A program made the translations under genes and the position numbers. Below the pieces are notes generated by a model. That model saw only the letters and a program-made list of their open reading frames with translations. It did no database searches and was not told where the DNA came from. Positions 52,824 to 64,000 of a DNA stretch of 64,000 bases are shown here, piece after piece. Source of the stretch: Bryoerythrophyllum caledonicum (taxonomy: Eukaryota > Streptophyta > Bryopsida > Pottiales > Pottiaceae). The first letter of the stretch is position 1. Every line of letters starts with the position of its first letter. The DNA is taken from assembly GCA_963971425.1 (NCBI GenBank), contig OZ020518.1, positions 16,620,990-16,684,989 of the forward strand, read 5' to 3'.

Positions 52824-52935
52824 AGGCCTTGGTGGTCTGGTTAACGTGTGACGCGGATAGATACTGCCGTGGCAACCTCCGGGTGCTAGTGCCGGGTATC
52901 TATCCATCACATGTGGCCTGTCCCACCACGCTTGA
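52824..52935 (+). mobile_element. tRNA-derived SINE-like relic
   Basis: A GC-rich patch in AT-rich DNA. TGGTCTGGTTAACGTG fits a polymerase III A box, and CCGGGTGCTAGTGCCGGG fits a degenerate B box (10 of 13 positions against GGGTTCGAGTCCC). CAGGCC...GGCCTG and TGGTGG...CCACCA are complementary ends about 90 nt apart. It is not a clean tRNA cloverleaf, so a tRNA-derived repeat is likelier than a functional tRNA gene. Confidence 0.4.
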
Positions 52936-53418
52936 CTAGATAGGTTGTCTCCTGTAGATACATGCAGATGCAACAAAGCAAACATTTTTATTTTTTATAA
53001 CTTGCTCCATGTCGTTTTCTTTATTTGTGCATACAATTTTCAATTCACTGAACACCTCCCTTCAGCACACTTCCACTTTTATGGTTTTATAATTGTTTAG
53101 TTGTCTCGCATTCCAAAACGGTTACTCTTCTTAACTAGTTGTTGATGTTCTCTCTTCTTGTTCATGGTCTTGTGACACTGTGTTATACAACTAATTTCAT
53201 TCATATTTTCATAAGAAGATAACAACTATACATTTCTTTGTTCAGCTTTCCAAAATCAGCTATCTGCTCGGCATCATGGCTTTCATAATAAGCTATATCC
53301 TGAGTCCCGAAGTATCAAACTTCTAGGCTTTAGCTGCAAACAAAAAATTTAATCCCAATCTTCACATTGTCTGCACAAAGCACCTTCTACTTAAGGCTTC
53401 TAAAACCTCACGCTTTAC

Positions 53419-55122
53419 TTAAGACCTTGGTCTAACTTCAAGTCGAGGTCGCTTGTGCTTATATGCATCCTTAAATTCACACTCCTCAAGAATCAGCTGT
53501 AGTTCAGCCATCTCTACATTGCGACAAACATCCTCATCATGCTTGAAGAGATAAGTTTCATGCGCCTTTTGATAACTCAACCATCCTACAAGTTGCTCTT
53601 GACGCTTGCTTGAGTTTTCCAAAGCAAACACAGAGCTGGCACCGTGGAGAAAGTTGGTAATCACCATACACTCCAATGATCTTATGTGGCGATTTGGCAT
53701 CTGTTGCATCTTAGTCCACATGTGAAATTCAGGCTTGGTCTCGTCAAACTTGTTGACATTCACCACGCACATATAACGCATACACATGTGAGACAGGATA
53801 TTGCAGAAAACTGCAGCCCTGAAACAAACAGGATCTATATGTCGTCGGTGAAGTTTAAAAAAAGCCCGGTATGAGTCACTACATTCTTGGAGAGAAGAGA
53901 AACTCCCTGGAATCTGCGGCTAATTGTAGGGCACTCTATCCAACTTACTCTAGGGTGCCCACTTATAACGTCTATATCCCTTTAAGGGACACTGGTCATA
54001 AATCATAGTTATCACCGCTGGTGGCACCGTCGACCAAGTTTGGGATGCCATGGGATACAACTGATCCTAGTGTCTCCAAAATTGTGGTGACAAACCAAAA
54101 TCCTCCAACAACCAATCTATGGCTTGCCATGAAGGAAACGGCACCTCATCTTCACTGTTGAACATTTTCTCATACTCACCAAGGAAGTGCTGCTTGTTCA
54201 AGGATCCTGTAGCTGGCAATGGTATGCTCCCCCATATGGTATGTCTGTAATTTGGAGGAGGTGATACAAAAGTGGCCATGTGGACTACTTCCACCACATC
54301 TATGGTCTTCTTCTTTGCTCCTTCAATTGCACGCTTAAGTCGATGGTGAGTCCGTACCTTGGTGTAAATATACTGACACATGGTGATCTCACCCCTCTGT
54401 GCCAAATCCTCACGCTCCTAGACTTGAGACATTCACTCCACAAATCCTTGTTCATTCTGCAACAACCTCGCCAATTTCTCCATCTGTTTCTTCCATTCCC
54501 CTATGTACTCTGAGGTGGTCTGAAATGTCTTAAGATCAACCTCAGGTATTACAACAACACGTTGAGCTACATTTGGTTGATCGTATTGCCTCCGCAACTG
54601 CAGCTGCCCTTCCAAGTACCAATAGCATAATAGCACTCTGGCTCCAATATCTCCAATCGGTATCAATAACTGCCTGGTGTTCTCCAACTGGAGGTCCTGC
54701 CTTACGATCATCTCGCAGACCAAGTTTTGCATGTTAGTGAAGTTCGCCGCTGCGGTCCATAGATGCTGAAACTCCGTGCTACTAATCTTGTCTCCAGGGT
54801 TCAAACCCATCATGGTGTAGCAAGCGTTTCTCTGCAACTCATATGCTCGGAAGAGTGCAAAAGTTGGCGGACTGTGTAAGTCATGACGCCATATTGCCTC
54901 CTGTAACTTGCTCTTCACCATTCTGTTTGTGGCCGTTTGTATAGTCAACCGGGCGTTGGTCTCAGTGACATCCCGAACCTTCTGCTCCAATTCTGCCATC
55001 TGTGAAGAGTCAGGAGTGACTACTCTTGACGCTTCTCTACTCGCCTGTGTCTCCATCTTGTGTTGCGCAATGGCTGTCGCCAACTCCGTAGCCAGATTCT
55101 TCTCAATTTTACAGTGCTCCAC
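53419..55122 (-). pseudogene. Unrecognised coiled-coil gene, interrupted
   Basis: Three same-frame open segments follow one another: 55122-54433 (229 codons), 54405-54067 and 53787-53419. The first has an Ala/Glu/Lys coiled coil (residues ~1-70) and a helical region (LWTAAANFTNMQNLVCEM, LLCYWYLEGQLQLRRQYD). The second includes QYIYTKVRTHHRLKRAIEG and WLLEDFGLSPQFW; the third ends in a basic tail. Only 27 nt with stop codons separate the first two; an intron or decay separates the third. It lies 0.6 kb downstream of the Mutator-like gene on the same strand and may be its accessory gene. No domain recognised. Confidence 0.4.
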
Positions 55123-55755
55123 TACCTACTGGTGTTGAGTCTTAAGACTCTCAATTTCGAGCAGGTATTCTTCAACTTGTTGCTCTCTCCAACGACGAGA
55201 TCGTATGAGTAGTCCGAGAGCGCTCGCGATGAGCGGTGAGCAGAAAAAGAAGACCTAAAATTAGCAATTTTAAAATTTTACAATTTGGTTTTCTTAAATT
55301 GGATTTGAAATTGGATTTTTTAATGCAAAAGGTCAAAATTAAGAAAAAATATGGACCTATTGCCGTGCAAAATTTTACTCATTTCCCCGTTATGATGGTT
55401 GTAAACGATTGTATGAGTCATTGAAAATTCAAAGTGAAACTATAAAAAATGAAAAAAATGGGTCCTATAATCGTGGACCATGATATAAATTCCTACTTTT
55501 TTAGCACTCAAAATTTTAACCTTCCTTGTCCCCGGATTAGTTCGTTGGAAATAAATTGAGAAGGAGTTTTAAAAGTTGGAACAAATGAGACAAGAGTCAA
55601 ACATACGACACATTTTTGGAACTGTGGCATGATCATTGAATTCATAGATTTATGGTTCTTGGAAGATATGCAAACATGATACGCGGAAGAGACTAAGCGA
55701 GTCAACAATTATAACACTTGGTATTATAATGACTTTCCAAGTTCTAGTCCGCCTA
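55123..55755. other. AT-rich gap between two pseudogenes
   Basis: No gene or motif that I can support. Confidence 0.4.
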
Positions 55756-58700
55756 TTAAGTTTCAAGAAAGCTTGTACTGTACAACAAAATTGCTCGCAC
55801 TACAGGCATGAGTTTGTTGAAGCTAAGTGTGGGGGCATAGACAAACAAGTCCTCCAGCTCATCGAGCTTGCATACAACCGCATAGACAAAGTATAAATGC
55901 TTGCAATTAATCCAAGACCGGCCGGATCGGTTAGCCTTCACTTGCATTGAAACAAAGTCAGGACATGTGCAAGATGGAATTGAGCTGAGCATAAGAATGT
56001 AGTGCTCTATGGTGTGGGTAGTGGAGGAGTTGACCTCAAGATTGACAATGCAACTGAGTCCTGGGAAGGGCACCATTGTGCGCTTCCGAATTACTGCCTT
56101 CATCATAAGGGCTGAACGCCATCGTTGAAGGTGGGTGGCGATTGGCCCGCCGGAACAGCGCTTGACCACTTTGGTGAAGCGTGACGTGGGATGTTTGTCA
56201 GCGTCCTCTGGAACTGGGTACGCAGCAAGGTCAACACCATCGACATTGGTCGATTGGAAGTGCCGACGGGGAGACGCTTCTCGCTTCTGTGGAAGCTGGA
56301 AACCAGCGCGCTCTAGTGCAATGATCTCCGACCGCTTTAGATTGGTGCCCCTCATAACATGCCAAATTTGTGGAACGGTATCCAGGCGAGTAAGAACCCA
56401 TTTTTTGCTAGAGCCCAATATACACGAGTTAATATCATTGGGGCAGAAATAAAACTCTTGTCGTTGAATTCTACCAGTGTGATAGTTCGTCCGGTTTTCT
56501 ATGTATGTCGGACATGCAGTGGCCTTTTTTTTTTGGATAATCTTCATTGTGCACTGCTTCCTTGAGACGGCTTGGAGAGCCCAACACGCTAGACCGGTGC
56601 AATGTTTAGGTACTCGAGTGATATGCCATTTGGTAACATCATGACAATCGGACTCTTCTAACCCCGTAACATAAATAGGTCGATTATGCCAAGCACTAAC
56701 ACTGTCCATATGTTTCGGACTTGATGAATCGTTTGCGCCAATAGTTAGATCAACATCCTCTTCCACATGTGAATCCTCATCATAAGCTTTAAAGACTTCA
56801 CGAGTCCTTTGGGCCTTGGCCGACCTAGTCTCCATTCGGGGATGGGAGAAATTAATCTTCTCCGGGCAATGTGAGTCAAACTCTAATCCTCGAGGTAGAT
56901 TAAGATTGCGCTTGGTTGACCCAAAAACCTCCTCACCAGCAAAGTGTGGAGATCGTGTGAGGATGTCCGCTGAATTTTGGAAGTTTTTCATTGCTGCCTT
57001 AATTTTTTTGGGATCTCTAGACTCTTGGGCTCTCCTCAATCTTAGTTTGTTCTTACCTGGACCAGTTCCTCCACGTTCACCCTTTAGAAATGAAATATAA
57101 TGAGTAACCTGCATGAAGGCCCTAATGTAATCATCCAAAGTTGCCTCAAAGAGGTCACTGCCCTTGTTCCCAGACGCTTGGAGCCATTTGTTGTGCATTT
57201 TTTCCGCAAGGTTGCACCTTGGCATGCTTGCCCACCCCTCGTCCGTAAGATCCTAGATACAATTATCAATTACACAGATATCAATAAGAACAAGTTACAA
57301 TATTAAAAGCAAAGGAAATTAGGAAACATGGTAGTATGAGGGACTCACCAGGGGCATAGCTCCACCCCATTGAATATAGCGGAAATGCCAAAATGCTAAC
57401 CATTCATCCAGCTTCGAGATGTCTTTATCACCAATCGCGGCTTTAGGTGAAATCCACCACTCTCTTATAGCACGATAACAAGCTTCGGCATCGGAAATGG
57501 TAGTAGAGTCCTTGTATTGCTTGCAGAGTAGTCGGTGTTGCTTACAGAGCTCCGGCTTGATGTGCTTGTTGGTGTGTTCCGTCATGGATTTAGTCCAATG
57601 GAATAGACACGTCCTCTCTTGGCCAACCATCTTCTCCGTCTTGCTTCCAAACCCGTATATAATCCTAACGGCATTCCAATTTGCTTGAGTGCTATCAGCC
57701 ATGAATCCCTTAAATATTGGCTTTGAGTGTCCAACTTCCCAAACAACACCATTGAGGCCATGCCAGAGGAGGGATTGCGCTTCTGTGTCCTCCGACTGCA
57801 TGTCACAAACCGCAATAGTCATGACTTTTGAATATCCCGGATCATAAACATGACACGCCATGGTCGTCCAATTTTTCACTCATTTAATATGGTCAAACAT
57901 CATCCAAGCGTCTTGCAAATCACCACCAGATTGCATTTGGAGGACTAAATCAAGGCTAGATCCAGGGCCAACCTTGGACTTCTTAAACACCAATACCTTC
58001 CCCTTCCCCTGCCCCGGAAACTTGTTATCCCGAATGTAAGACCAATTACTGAGACCGGCCAAGTTTGTGATTCCATTAATTGGGCCCAAGCGGGGTAGCG
58101 CCTTCAATCCCAAAACAGTGTGCCGCAACTTTGGCGACGTAAATGACTTGAATTTTTTTGCAACCTCAAACAATTGATCAACGGTAAGAGGCACCGCCAT
58201 CTTGCCTTCCTTCATGATGAAAAATTCACTCAAGAACTCTTTACTTGCCTCCATGACAATCTTAGAATAGGTGCACTTGGCATCCTAGAAACTTGGTCAT
58301 TGCATAGTGCCACCATTCTGAGGAGTGATTCACGACAATCTCCAGTCTTCACCGGATGATCGTGAGTCCCAAGATGGATGCACGCACGTGTCATGTCCCC
58401 TGGGCCGCTCACATAGTATAGAAGAGCCGGACAGGTGTCCACGCACATGGGGGGCTCTCGACAAATTCCACATACTAGAGTCGACTTTTTGGGTGGACTT
58501 TCACCCACCCTAAAGGGGTTTTCAATACACCCGTTCCACTTCATCTCGTTCACCTCGTACAACCGTTGCTCACGGTTTAGATAATCACATGTAGAATTTG
58601 AGCATCAAAGATGCCTCGCGCATGTAGAGTAGCGGAAGGTGAGGCCCATGTCGTTTTGGATATTTGTTGTCTTGGTCCTGCACCATGCGTGGCCATCGAA

Positions 58701-59420
58701 CCGCTTATCCATCCCATCCATCAGGCCTGCCTGTTTTTTCACGTCTCCAATTGGCTCAAATTCGTAAATAACATCACCATTGTAAATTGGAGGGAGATAC
58801 CTTACTTGGTGGACAGGGACCGAATTGAAATCAAGACGTTTGAGGGCATTCCGTGCACATGGACTGGTAATGAGTCTTCTCAGATTGTAGACGATGCTCC
58901 CAAGGCCCTTTGCACTATTGGGGCGAGGCGGTTTTAAAGCGGAAGTATGTTGGACAAAGCCTCCAACACTTCTCAGCGAATCGACCTCGGTTGGCTGCGG
59001 TGTCCGTAATGGCGTGAATGCGGAAAGGTCTGCTAGAGGGGGGTCGTTGTTGTTGTCGCTCAAGAATACGATAGTCTCCGTTCTAGGCTCAATCTTCACA
59101 ACATTCTTCGAATTTGTTGTTGATTTGTCTGGCGTATTGATCTTGGTCGTTGCTGCCATCTGTTCAAATTTCAAACCTATGACCCTATACCTACCAGGCA
59201 AAAGGTTCCAAGAACGGTCGCCGCCTTTGACCGTCAAGGGCATAAGTATGGACTCGACCATAATTCCTTCCTTGTCCAAGACCTCTTCCTCGATATGAAT
59301 CGACATAATACCTAACTCGTAACGGACTCGTAGTACAGACGCAAGGATAGTGCATGACCCATTGGCAACCGGGGGGAAAGTGAGAGGAACACCGACGCCA
59401 TTGAATTGAAGAGAAGCCAT
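55756..59420 (-). pseudogene. Mutator-like (MULE) transposase gene, degenerate
   Basis: Start ATG at 59420. The first ~270 codons are an unrecognised N-terminal part. A WRKY-GCM1/FLYWCH-type zinc cluster follows (58562-58230: CVDTCP ... HLGTHDHP). The transposase core is at 57879-57319 (VYDPGY, GFMADSTQANWNAV, CLFHW). A 96-nt GT-AG intron (57348-57253) precedes the last exon (57252-55756), which has a SWIM zinc finger (CTCPDF ... CKHLYFVY) near its end. Two in-frame TGA stops (58605-58607, 57880-57882) and a frameshift near 58245 interrupt it. Adjacent segments on either side of the stops read as one protein, so these are decay. Terminal inverted repeats were not identified. Confidence 0.75.
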
Positions 59421-59479
59421 GACATAATTATGCAGCAAGCAAGAGAAGGCAATGGCAAGCAGGGGGGACGTCAAAACAC

Positions 59480-60530
59480 ATTAAATAGAAGTCATACATC
59501 AGTTCAAAGACGGTCTGTGGTGTTTAGATGGTATACATATGAAGATGTCTCATCCGTAGATATATATGATGGCTACTTGTATCCGCAGTCTAGGTATATA
59601 ATGAAGCAGAAAAATCATAGGCTGATAAAGTTAAAACCCCCCAATTATTGATAAGGTTGTCGGCATTGCCGTTTCTTTACTTTCCCATTTTTAGTTGTTT
59701 GTGGGAAGGGCAGCCGGCGCCGACAGTCCAATATTGCAGTGTATATTTTATGATATTCCGGAGACAGAGGCGCCACAATTGTCAATTTATTATCTTAATT
59801 TTGGTTCAGTGGTATAGAAAGTTGTTGATGAGAAGGGTTGCCGTTGCCGACATGCCTATATTGTGGTGGAAATTGACCGATCCAAATTTTAGTCACGCTC
59901 AATCACCTTGTGAAGTATTAGGAAGTTGGTATGAGAAAACTAAAATAGTGAATAATATTAATGGAAATTTGCATATTTATACGAGGGAAAGCATGGGCAC
60001 TTGCAATGGTTGACATGTGCACGATAGACAACATGCAAAGTGAGGAAGATGACGTTGAAGGTGTATTACAATATAACAGATTTGGCGGTTTGTGTATTTC
60101 AAGAAGAAACAATTAATGACAGTTCATTGTTGTTGGTACCTTGAATTATGGTTGTACTTAGGTAGGTATAATAATTAAATAGTATATATGTAAAATAGTT
60201 AATATTTGAAAATAGAATACATTTCTAACTGTCAATCAATAAAATGAATGTGCAACTCTGTCAATGAAAGTGAATATATGTAAAATTCTATATAGTGTTA
60301 ATGATGACGTTGGATACCTTGATGGTCAAGTGGAATAGCAAATTTGAAATAAAAAAAAATTGAACCTTAGCTGGTTATACTCAAGTTAAAAATAAAGTAG
60401 ATCTATGTAGATTATCACCCATCGTTTCTTGCGGTTGCAAAGATACAACAACAGAAGGCTTACCAAATTGATCCCTTTTAATGAACCGTGCTTACTAAGT
60501 TGATTCAGTTGAGATGTGATTATTTGCAGA
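59480..60530. other. AT-rich region without clear genes
   Basis: Upstream flank of the transposase gene; no supported feature. Confidence 0.4.
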
Positions 60531-60960
60531 TGCACAGAGAAGTTGTCACTCAAACACCTGTTAACGGAGTTGAGAGAAAGAAGAGGGGGAGGAAAGGCAG
60601 AATTCGTTTATCAAGTGTGAAACAATTGAGGAAGTCAAGGATGGGAAGACAGAAGGTCCAGATTCTTGAGGATGACTTAGGAGATACCTATTGTGTCTTA
60701 GCATTTGAAATTGGAGAGCGCGATAGAAGTGGGCGTTTGCAAACAATTGGAGACGGTAGTGCTACGCCATCGGCACGCAAAGAAGACATCATTGTGGACA
60801 AGGACAAGGACGAGGATGAGGATGAGGATGAGGATGAGGACGAGGACGAGCACAAGGACAAGGACGAGGACGAGGACAAAGACAAGGATCAGGGCATAGA
60901 CGAGGACGAGGACCAGGACAAGGACGAGATTGAGGCGAGCAAACATCTAAATGGATATCT
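60531..60960 (+). CDS. Internal exon: AT-hook-like basic segment plus acidic (D/E)K tract
   Basis: Acceptor ttatttgcag before 60531 and donor ctg|gtatgc at 60960. The peptide starts MHREVVTQTPVNG, has the basic KKRGRKGR (AT-hook-like RGRKGR), a segment LGDTYCVLAFEIGERDR, and then a repetitive acidic tract from (GAGGATGAGGAC)n at 60797-60935. GC content is higher than around. No other exon is evident. It may be an exon of a nuclear protein or part of a decayed element. Confidence 0.35.
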
Positions 60961-62352
60961 GGTATGCTCTCAACAAATTTGTATAATGCTTATCTACAAT
61001 GTAATGAAACATTAGTTTCTTTTGAACTTACGACATAAAAATTTGTCTTGTTTCTAGGGTTTTGATTCAAAAATTATATACGCATGGTGTCACGGCAGTA
61101 TAAACGCTATAAGTAGAGGTTCATTCATGTATTGGTTACTTGTCCATTTCTCCCTCTCTCCATCTCCTTTAATCCCACACTTTCCCACAACCACTGTCTT
61201 ATGATCTTTCAATTCATTCTTGAAGTGTTGTGTTGGCATAATCGGTATTCAAGGTTATCGGTTTATAGAACTATTTGTCAAATCTTGCAAAACGTAAAAA
61301 TTTGAAAGTGCAATCTCATTTTTGCAATATAGAGGGTCTAAATCCATTACTATCTTGTTAAGCATGATGTTAGTTCCTTATACACCAATTTTAAGACGTA
61401 GAGGACAGGTGTAGCATATTCAAAACAATTGTGCAAGAAGTGGAGGTTCAAAATTCACTAGATCTTTTTGTGAACTTAAATTGTTTTAGATTGATAATCC
61501 GAATGGTCAATAAGAAGGTTTACACCACATATTGTTGTTGAAAAAATAGAAAGTGAAAAATATAAAGATATCTAGTTTTTTTACAATATGAAGGGAAACA
61601 ATATTACTTGCAAGTATTGAAAATTTCACTTTCAATAGAGTGTCTTAGCAAAAGTTTTTGGAGTTGCCCGAGGTGCCTACTCTCCACATTTGAAATTCAA
61701 ATCCCCATAACTTTTTCATCAAATGTACAATTTAGGAAAAAATTGTTTTCCCACTAAAGTCTTGGTAATGCCTTTCTATCGTAATTTTTTTAATTGTCGG
61801 AATGTTGGAACTTGATACCATAGAAAACTGACCGAACTTTGCTTCCGCCCATTTTGACACTTAGTCTGATAGGGTTAATTGGTATCACTCCACAAGGTCT
61901 AAATTTTATACCATAAAGTAAAAGATCATGTTTGTTGCCAATTATTTGAGGTTGAGAAGGGATGCTGCATTTTCAAATCATGTGTACTCATAGTAGAGGT
62001 TCAAAAATTGCCATTTTACATAGCATCTTTCTATAAACATGAAATTGATAGACGGCTTGATAATCCAAACGGTTAATAATCTGGTTCACACCAATATTTG
62101 AAGTTCAAAGTATGACGATCTCAAGGCTCAAACAATATTTGATACAGTTGTACAGTTTCACTTTCATCTTGCAACCATGTCGTCTATGCGTTATGAGCCA
62201 GGACAAATGTGTATGTGACATTTTTTAGGGCAGGCCAACTACATTTAACCTCATGTGCAAAAACATGAGATGTTAATGTGTATATTTTGATTTTAACAAA
62301 TCCGTCATGAAATTTTCTTTGAAGGTCTATTTTTGGTTGGTCTAAATTGTAT
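60961..62352. other. Repeat-derived non-coding region
   Basis: Two segments (61280-61500, 61890-62060) are diverged copies of sequence inside the TTAA element at 28341-29215 (gtgtagcatattcaaaaca; aggttcaaaaattgccatttt). No genes. Confidence 0.45.
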
Positions 62353-62486
62353 TCATTTGTGACATTTTCACAAATACTATGTTGATCGTCATTTGTGACA
62401 TTTTCACAAATACTATGTTGATCGTCATTTGTGACATTTTCACAAATACTATGTTGATCGTCATTTGTGACATTTTCATATGCCAT
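62353..62486. repeat. 36-bp minisatellite, about 3.7 copies
   Basis: Near-perfect units containing TTTGTGACATTTTCACAAAT at 62354, 62390, 62426 and 62462. Each unit includes the imperfect palindrome TTTGTGACATTTTCACAAA. Confidence 0.9.
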
Positions 62487-63690
62487 GTGACATTTTCAGG
62501 AATATTGTGTTGAAGATGATGAGGGTTGAGTTGTTTTTCAATTGAATGGAATATTCATTTCTTTTGTTCAAATGTGATGTCTTGGTGTTGGATACGTCAC
62601 CTTGAGGAGCTCTAGATGTGTACAGGAAAGCATCATGGTGGTTGGGGGAAATCTTAAAATTTTGGAAATATGTACATTCATGGACCTGAGTGCATAAACC
62701 AACTTTGATTTAGGATCAAAATATAAGATCAAAATATCTACATGTCGATTCAAAAGTTTCATATAGACCCTTCTTGTGTCAAATTTGATGATGACCCCAC
62801 GTCCAGTAAAGGTGTATCAAGACCCATTTGCAAGGAAATATATCACTCTTCTAGATTGGCCACCTCTTTCCCCAATTTGAAATCCATTGAACGATTGGAT
62901 GCAATCTAAGAAGATTGTTCAAACAATATACATAACTTGATTTCATTGAACACAATCCAACAATTTGCATAAAGTCAACAACGTAGGTGGATCACTCAAT
63001 CTATGCCTTTTGATGTTAGCAAAATTTAGAAACATGCATTTGAGATCCAATTGAATGCATTTCATGAGGCTGCTCAGGCGACTATCCGGATGAAGAAGCA
63101 ATTCACGAGAGTGTTTGGGCATGAGGAGGACAACATGTCGAGGATATGAGGCAAGGAGCACGACGTCCGCGCCATAACACTTGATGCGAGAACATCCTCT
63201 TTGAAGCTACTCTCAATTCTTGCGACGGTGAGACTAGACGACAACTCTCAGAATAGCAACGTCATTGAGACCTTCTCTGAAGCTGTATATAGGAGACAAA
63301 TCCGAGACCGGGCTCCAAAGGACGATATCTCGAGTTGTGTCCACAGGCAACAACAACAGCACGCTTGCAAAGACCCAATCCTCCTGATTTTTCATGCCAC
63401 TTTTGTCTTCGAGTGTCGTTCAAGTGGTACATTCTAATTAACCTTGTAATTGTTGGACAAAGTATGTTGATACATGTCGTAGAACTATTGATGGCGTCTG
63501 GATTGATGCCACCGCCTATCATGCCCACGGAGCTCACTTTGTGACCACACACCATGAATGGACACAAGTGAAAGTACAGACTGCGACGCAGATGCCATGT
63601 CCACAACCAAAATGAAGCGGAAATATAACTATGCCCAGTTCATAGCTTCGCATCTTCCCTCCAGAAGATTGACTAAGAAGTGCATGAATG
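62487..63690. other. Mostly non-coding, one possible exon relic
   Basis: 63150-63350 (plus) has good coding composition (TSSLKLLSILATVRLDDNS, ETFSEAVYRRQIRDRAP) but no defined start or family. The rest shows nothing. Confidence 0.25.
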
Positions 63691-63865
63691 TGTTAGATTA
63701 GGAGAGGGTTCGATAGAAAGTAATGTATTCTATATATTAATAAAGTTGACATACATATATATATATGACCCTTGTTCACAAAGTCACGACTCTTCTATCA
63801 AGAGTCACACCTCTTTGTTTAACTAGTGTACTAACTATACACAGTATTTATACGTATGTCTAACA
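63691..63865 (-). mobile_element. Copia-type 3' LTR and polypurine tract (element continues right)
   Basis: On the minus strand: GTGGGAG polypurine tract (63872-63866) followed by an LTR starting TGTTAGACATACG with TATA-like GTATAAATA and ending CTAATCTAACA. The 175-bp unit is bounded by TG...CA with TGTTAGA/TCTAACA ends. ACTAGTGGGAGTGTTAG is the common plant Copia junction. The internal region would lie right of the window. Confidence 0.55.
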
Positions 63866-64000
63866 CTCCCACTAGTATACTAGGTTAAAGCTTCATCTGT
63901 GTGGATGAACATTATATCATCCTAAACGGTCTTCTTCTGTAACGTAGGGTTTGGAGTGTCGTTGTGGCTGCATGTTGTTCTTGGCCTTCCTCATGTTGCC

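Noticed and set aside
52824..52935. Functional tRNA gene
   Set aside because: No complete cloverleaf, three B-box mismatches and no clear anticodon stem; listed as a SINE-like relic instead.
60688..60946. Minus-strand poly-Ser and poly-Val/Leu frames
   Set aside because: Antisense of the acidic-repeat exon.
62353..62486. CRISPR-like array of 36-bp repeats
   Set aside because: Repeats are contiguous without unique spacers, in a plant-type genome; it is a minisatellite.

Overview
The window is eukaryotic nuclear DNA from a streptophyte (land plant or charophyte-type green alga). The evidence is a plant-type ELMO-domain gene, a dirigent/allene-oxide-cyclase-like gene with a plastid-type leader, BTB-BACK sequences, a Mutator-like transposase, and GT-AG introns in an AT-rich, repeat-rich background. 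I cannot name the species. A 200-N assembly gap lies at 45954-46153.

Layout. Positions 1-25495 are almost entirely two copies of one giant non-LTR retrotransposon family. A complete plus-strand copy (LINE-B, about 14.4 kb, 3880-18319) is flanked by an 11-bp target-site duplication and sits inside an older minus-strand copy (left part 1-3879, right part 18331-25495). Each copy has a long 5'UTR, ORF1, a low-complexity coding spacer with 123-bp repeats, two tandem 2A-like (StopGo) modules, and ORF2. LINE-B ORF2 (2342 aa) combines an N-terminal AP-like endonuclease, reverse transcriptase, a chromodomain-like segment, RNase H, and a C-terminal CCHC + PD-(D/E)XK restriction-like endonuclease. That is the dual-endonuclease layout of the algal Dualen/RandI type. 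This is the most interesting system in the window.

25496-29215 holds the last exon of a coiled-coil gene, (TAT)n-like DNA and several TTAA-flanked non-autonomous elements. 29216-33195 holds the ELMO gene, whose 3' end is triplicated in tandem, and a 5'-truncated relative of the same LINE (LINE-D). 33200-43985 is a large inverted duplication (arms about 2.65 kb, apparently recent). Its arms carry an LTR and a frameshifted BTB-BACK gene. The spacer between the arms holds the dirigent-like gene, a third partial BTB copy split by a Tourist-type MITE, and exons of a plastid/membrane-type gene that ends at that third copy. 43990-48460 holds two degenerate copies of an unrecognised repeat-borne gene with GC-rich arrays. 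48460-53400 is gene-poor AT-rich DNA unusually dense in CTTAAG, with a tRNA-derived SINE-like relic. 53419-59420 holds an unrecognised coiled-coil pseudogene and a degenerate Mutator-like transposase gene. The rest is low-gene DNA with a basic/acidic exon, minisatellites and a Copia-type 3' LTR at the right end.

Host genes with good support are few: ELMO, the dirigent-like gene, one terminal coiled-coil exon and the plastid-type exons. Most coding capacity belongs to mobile elements. All statements rest on reading the sequence; no database search was run.
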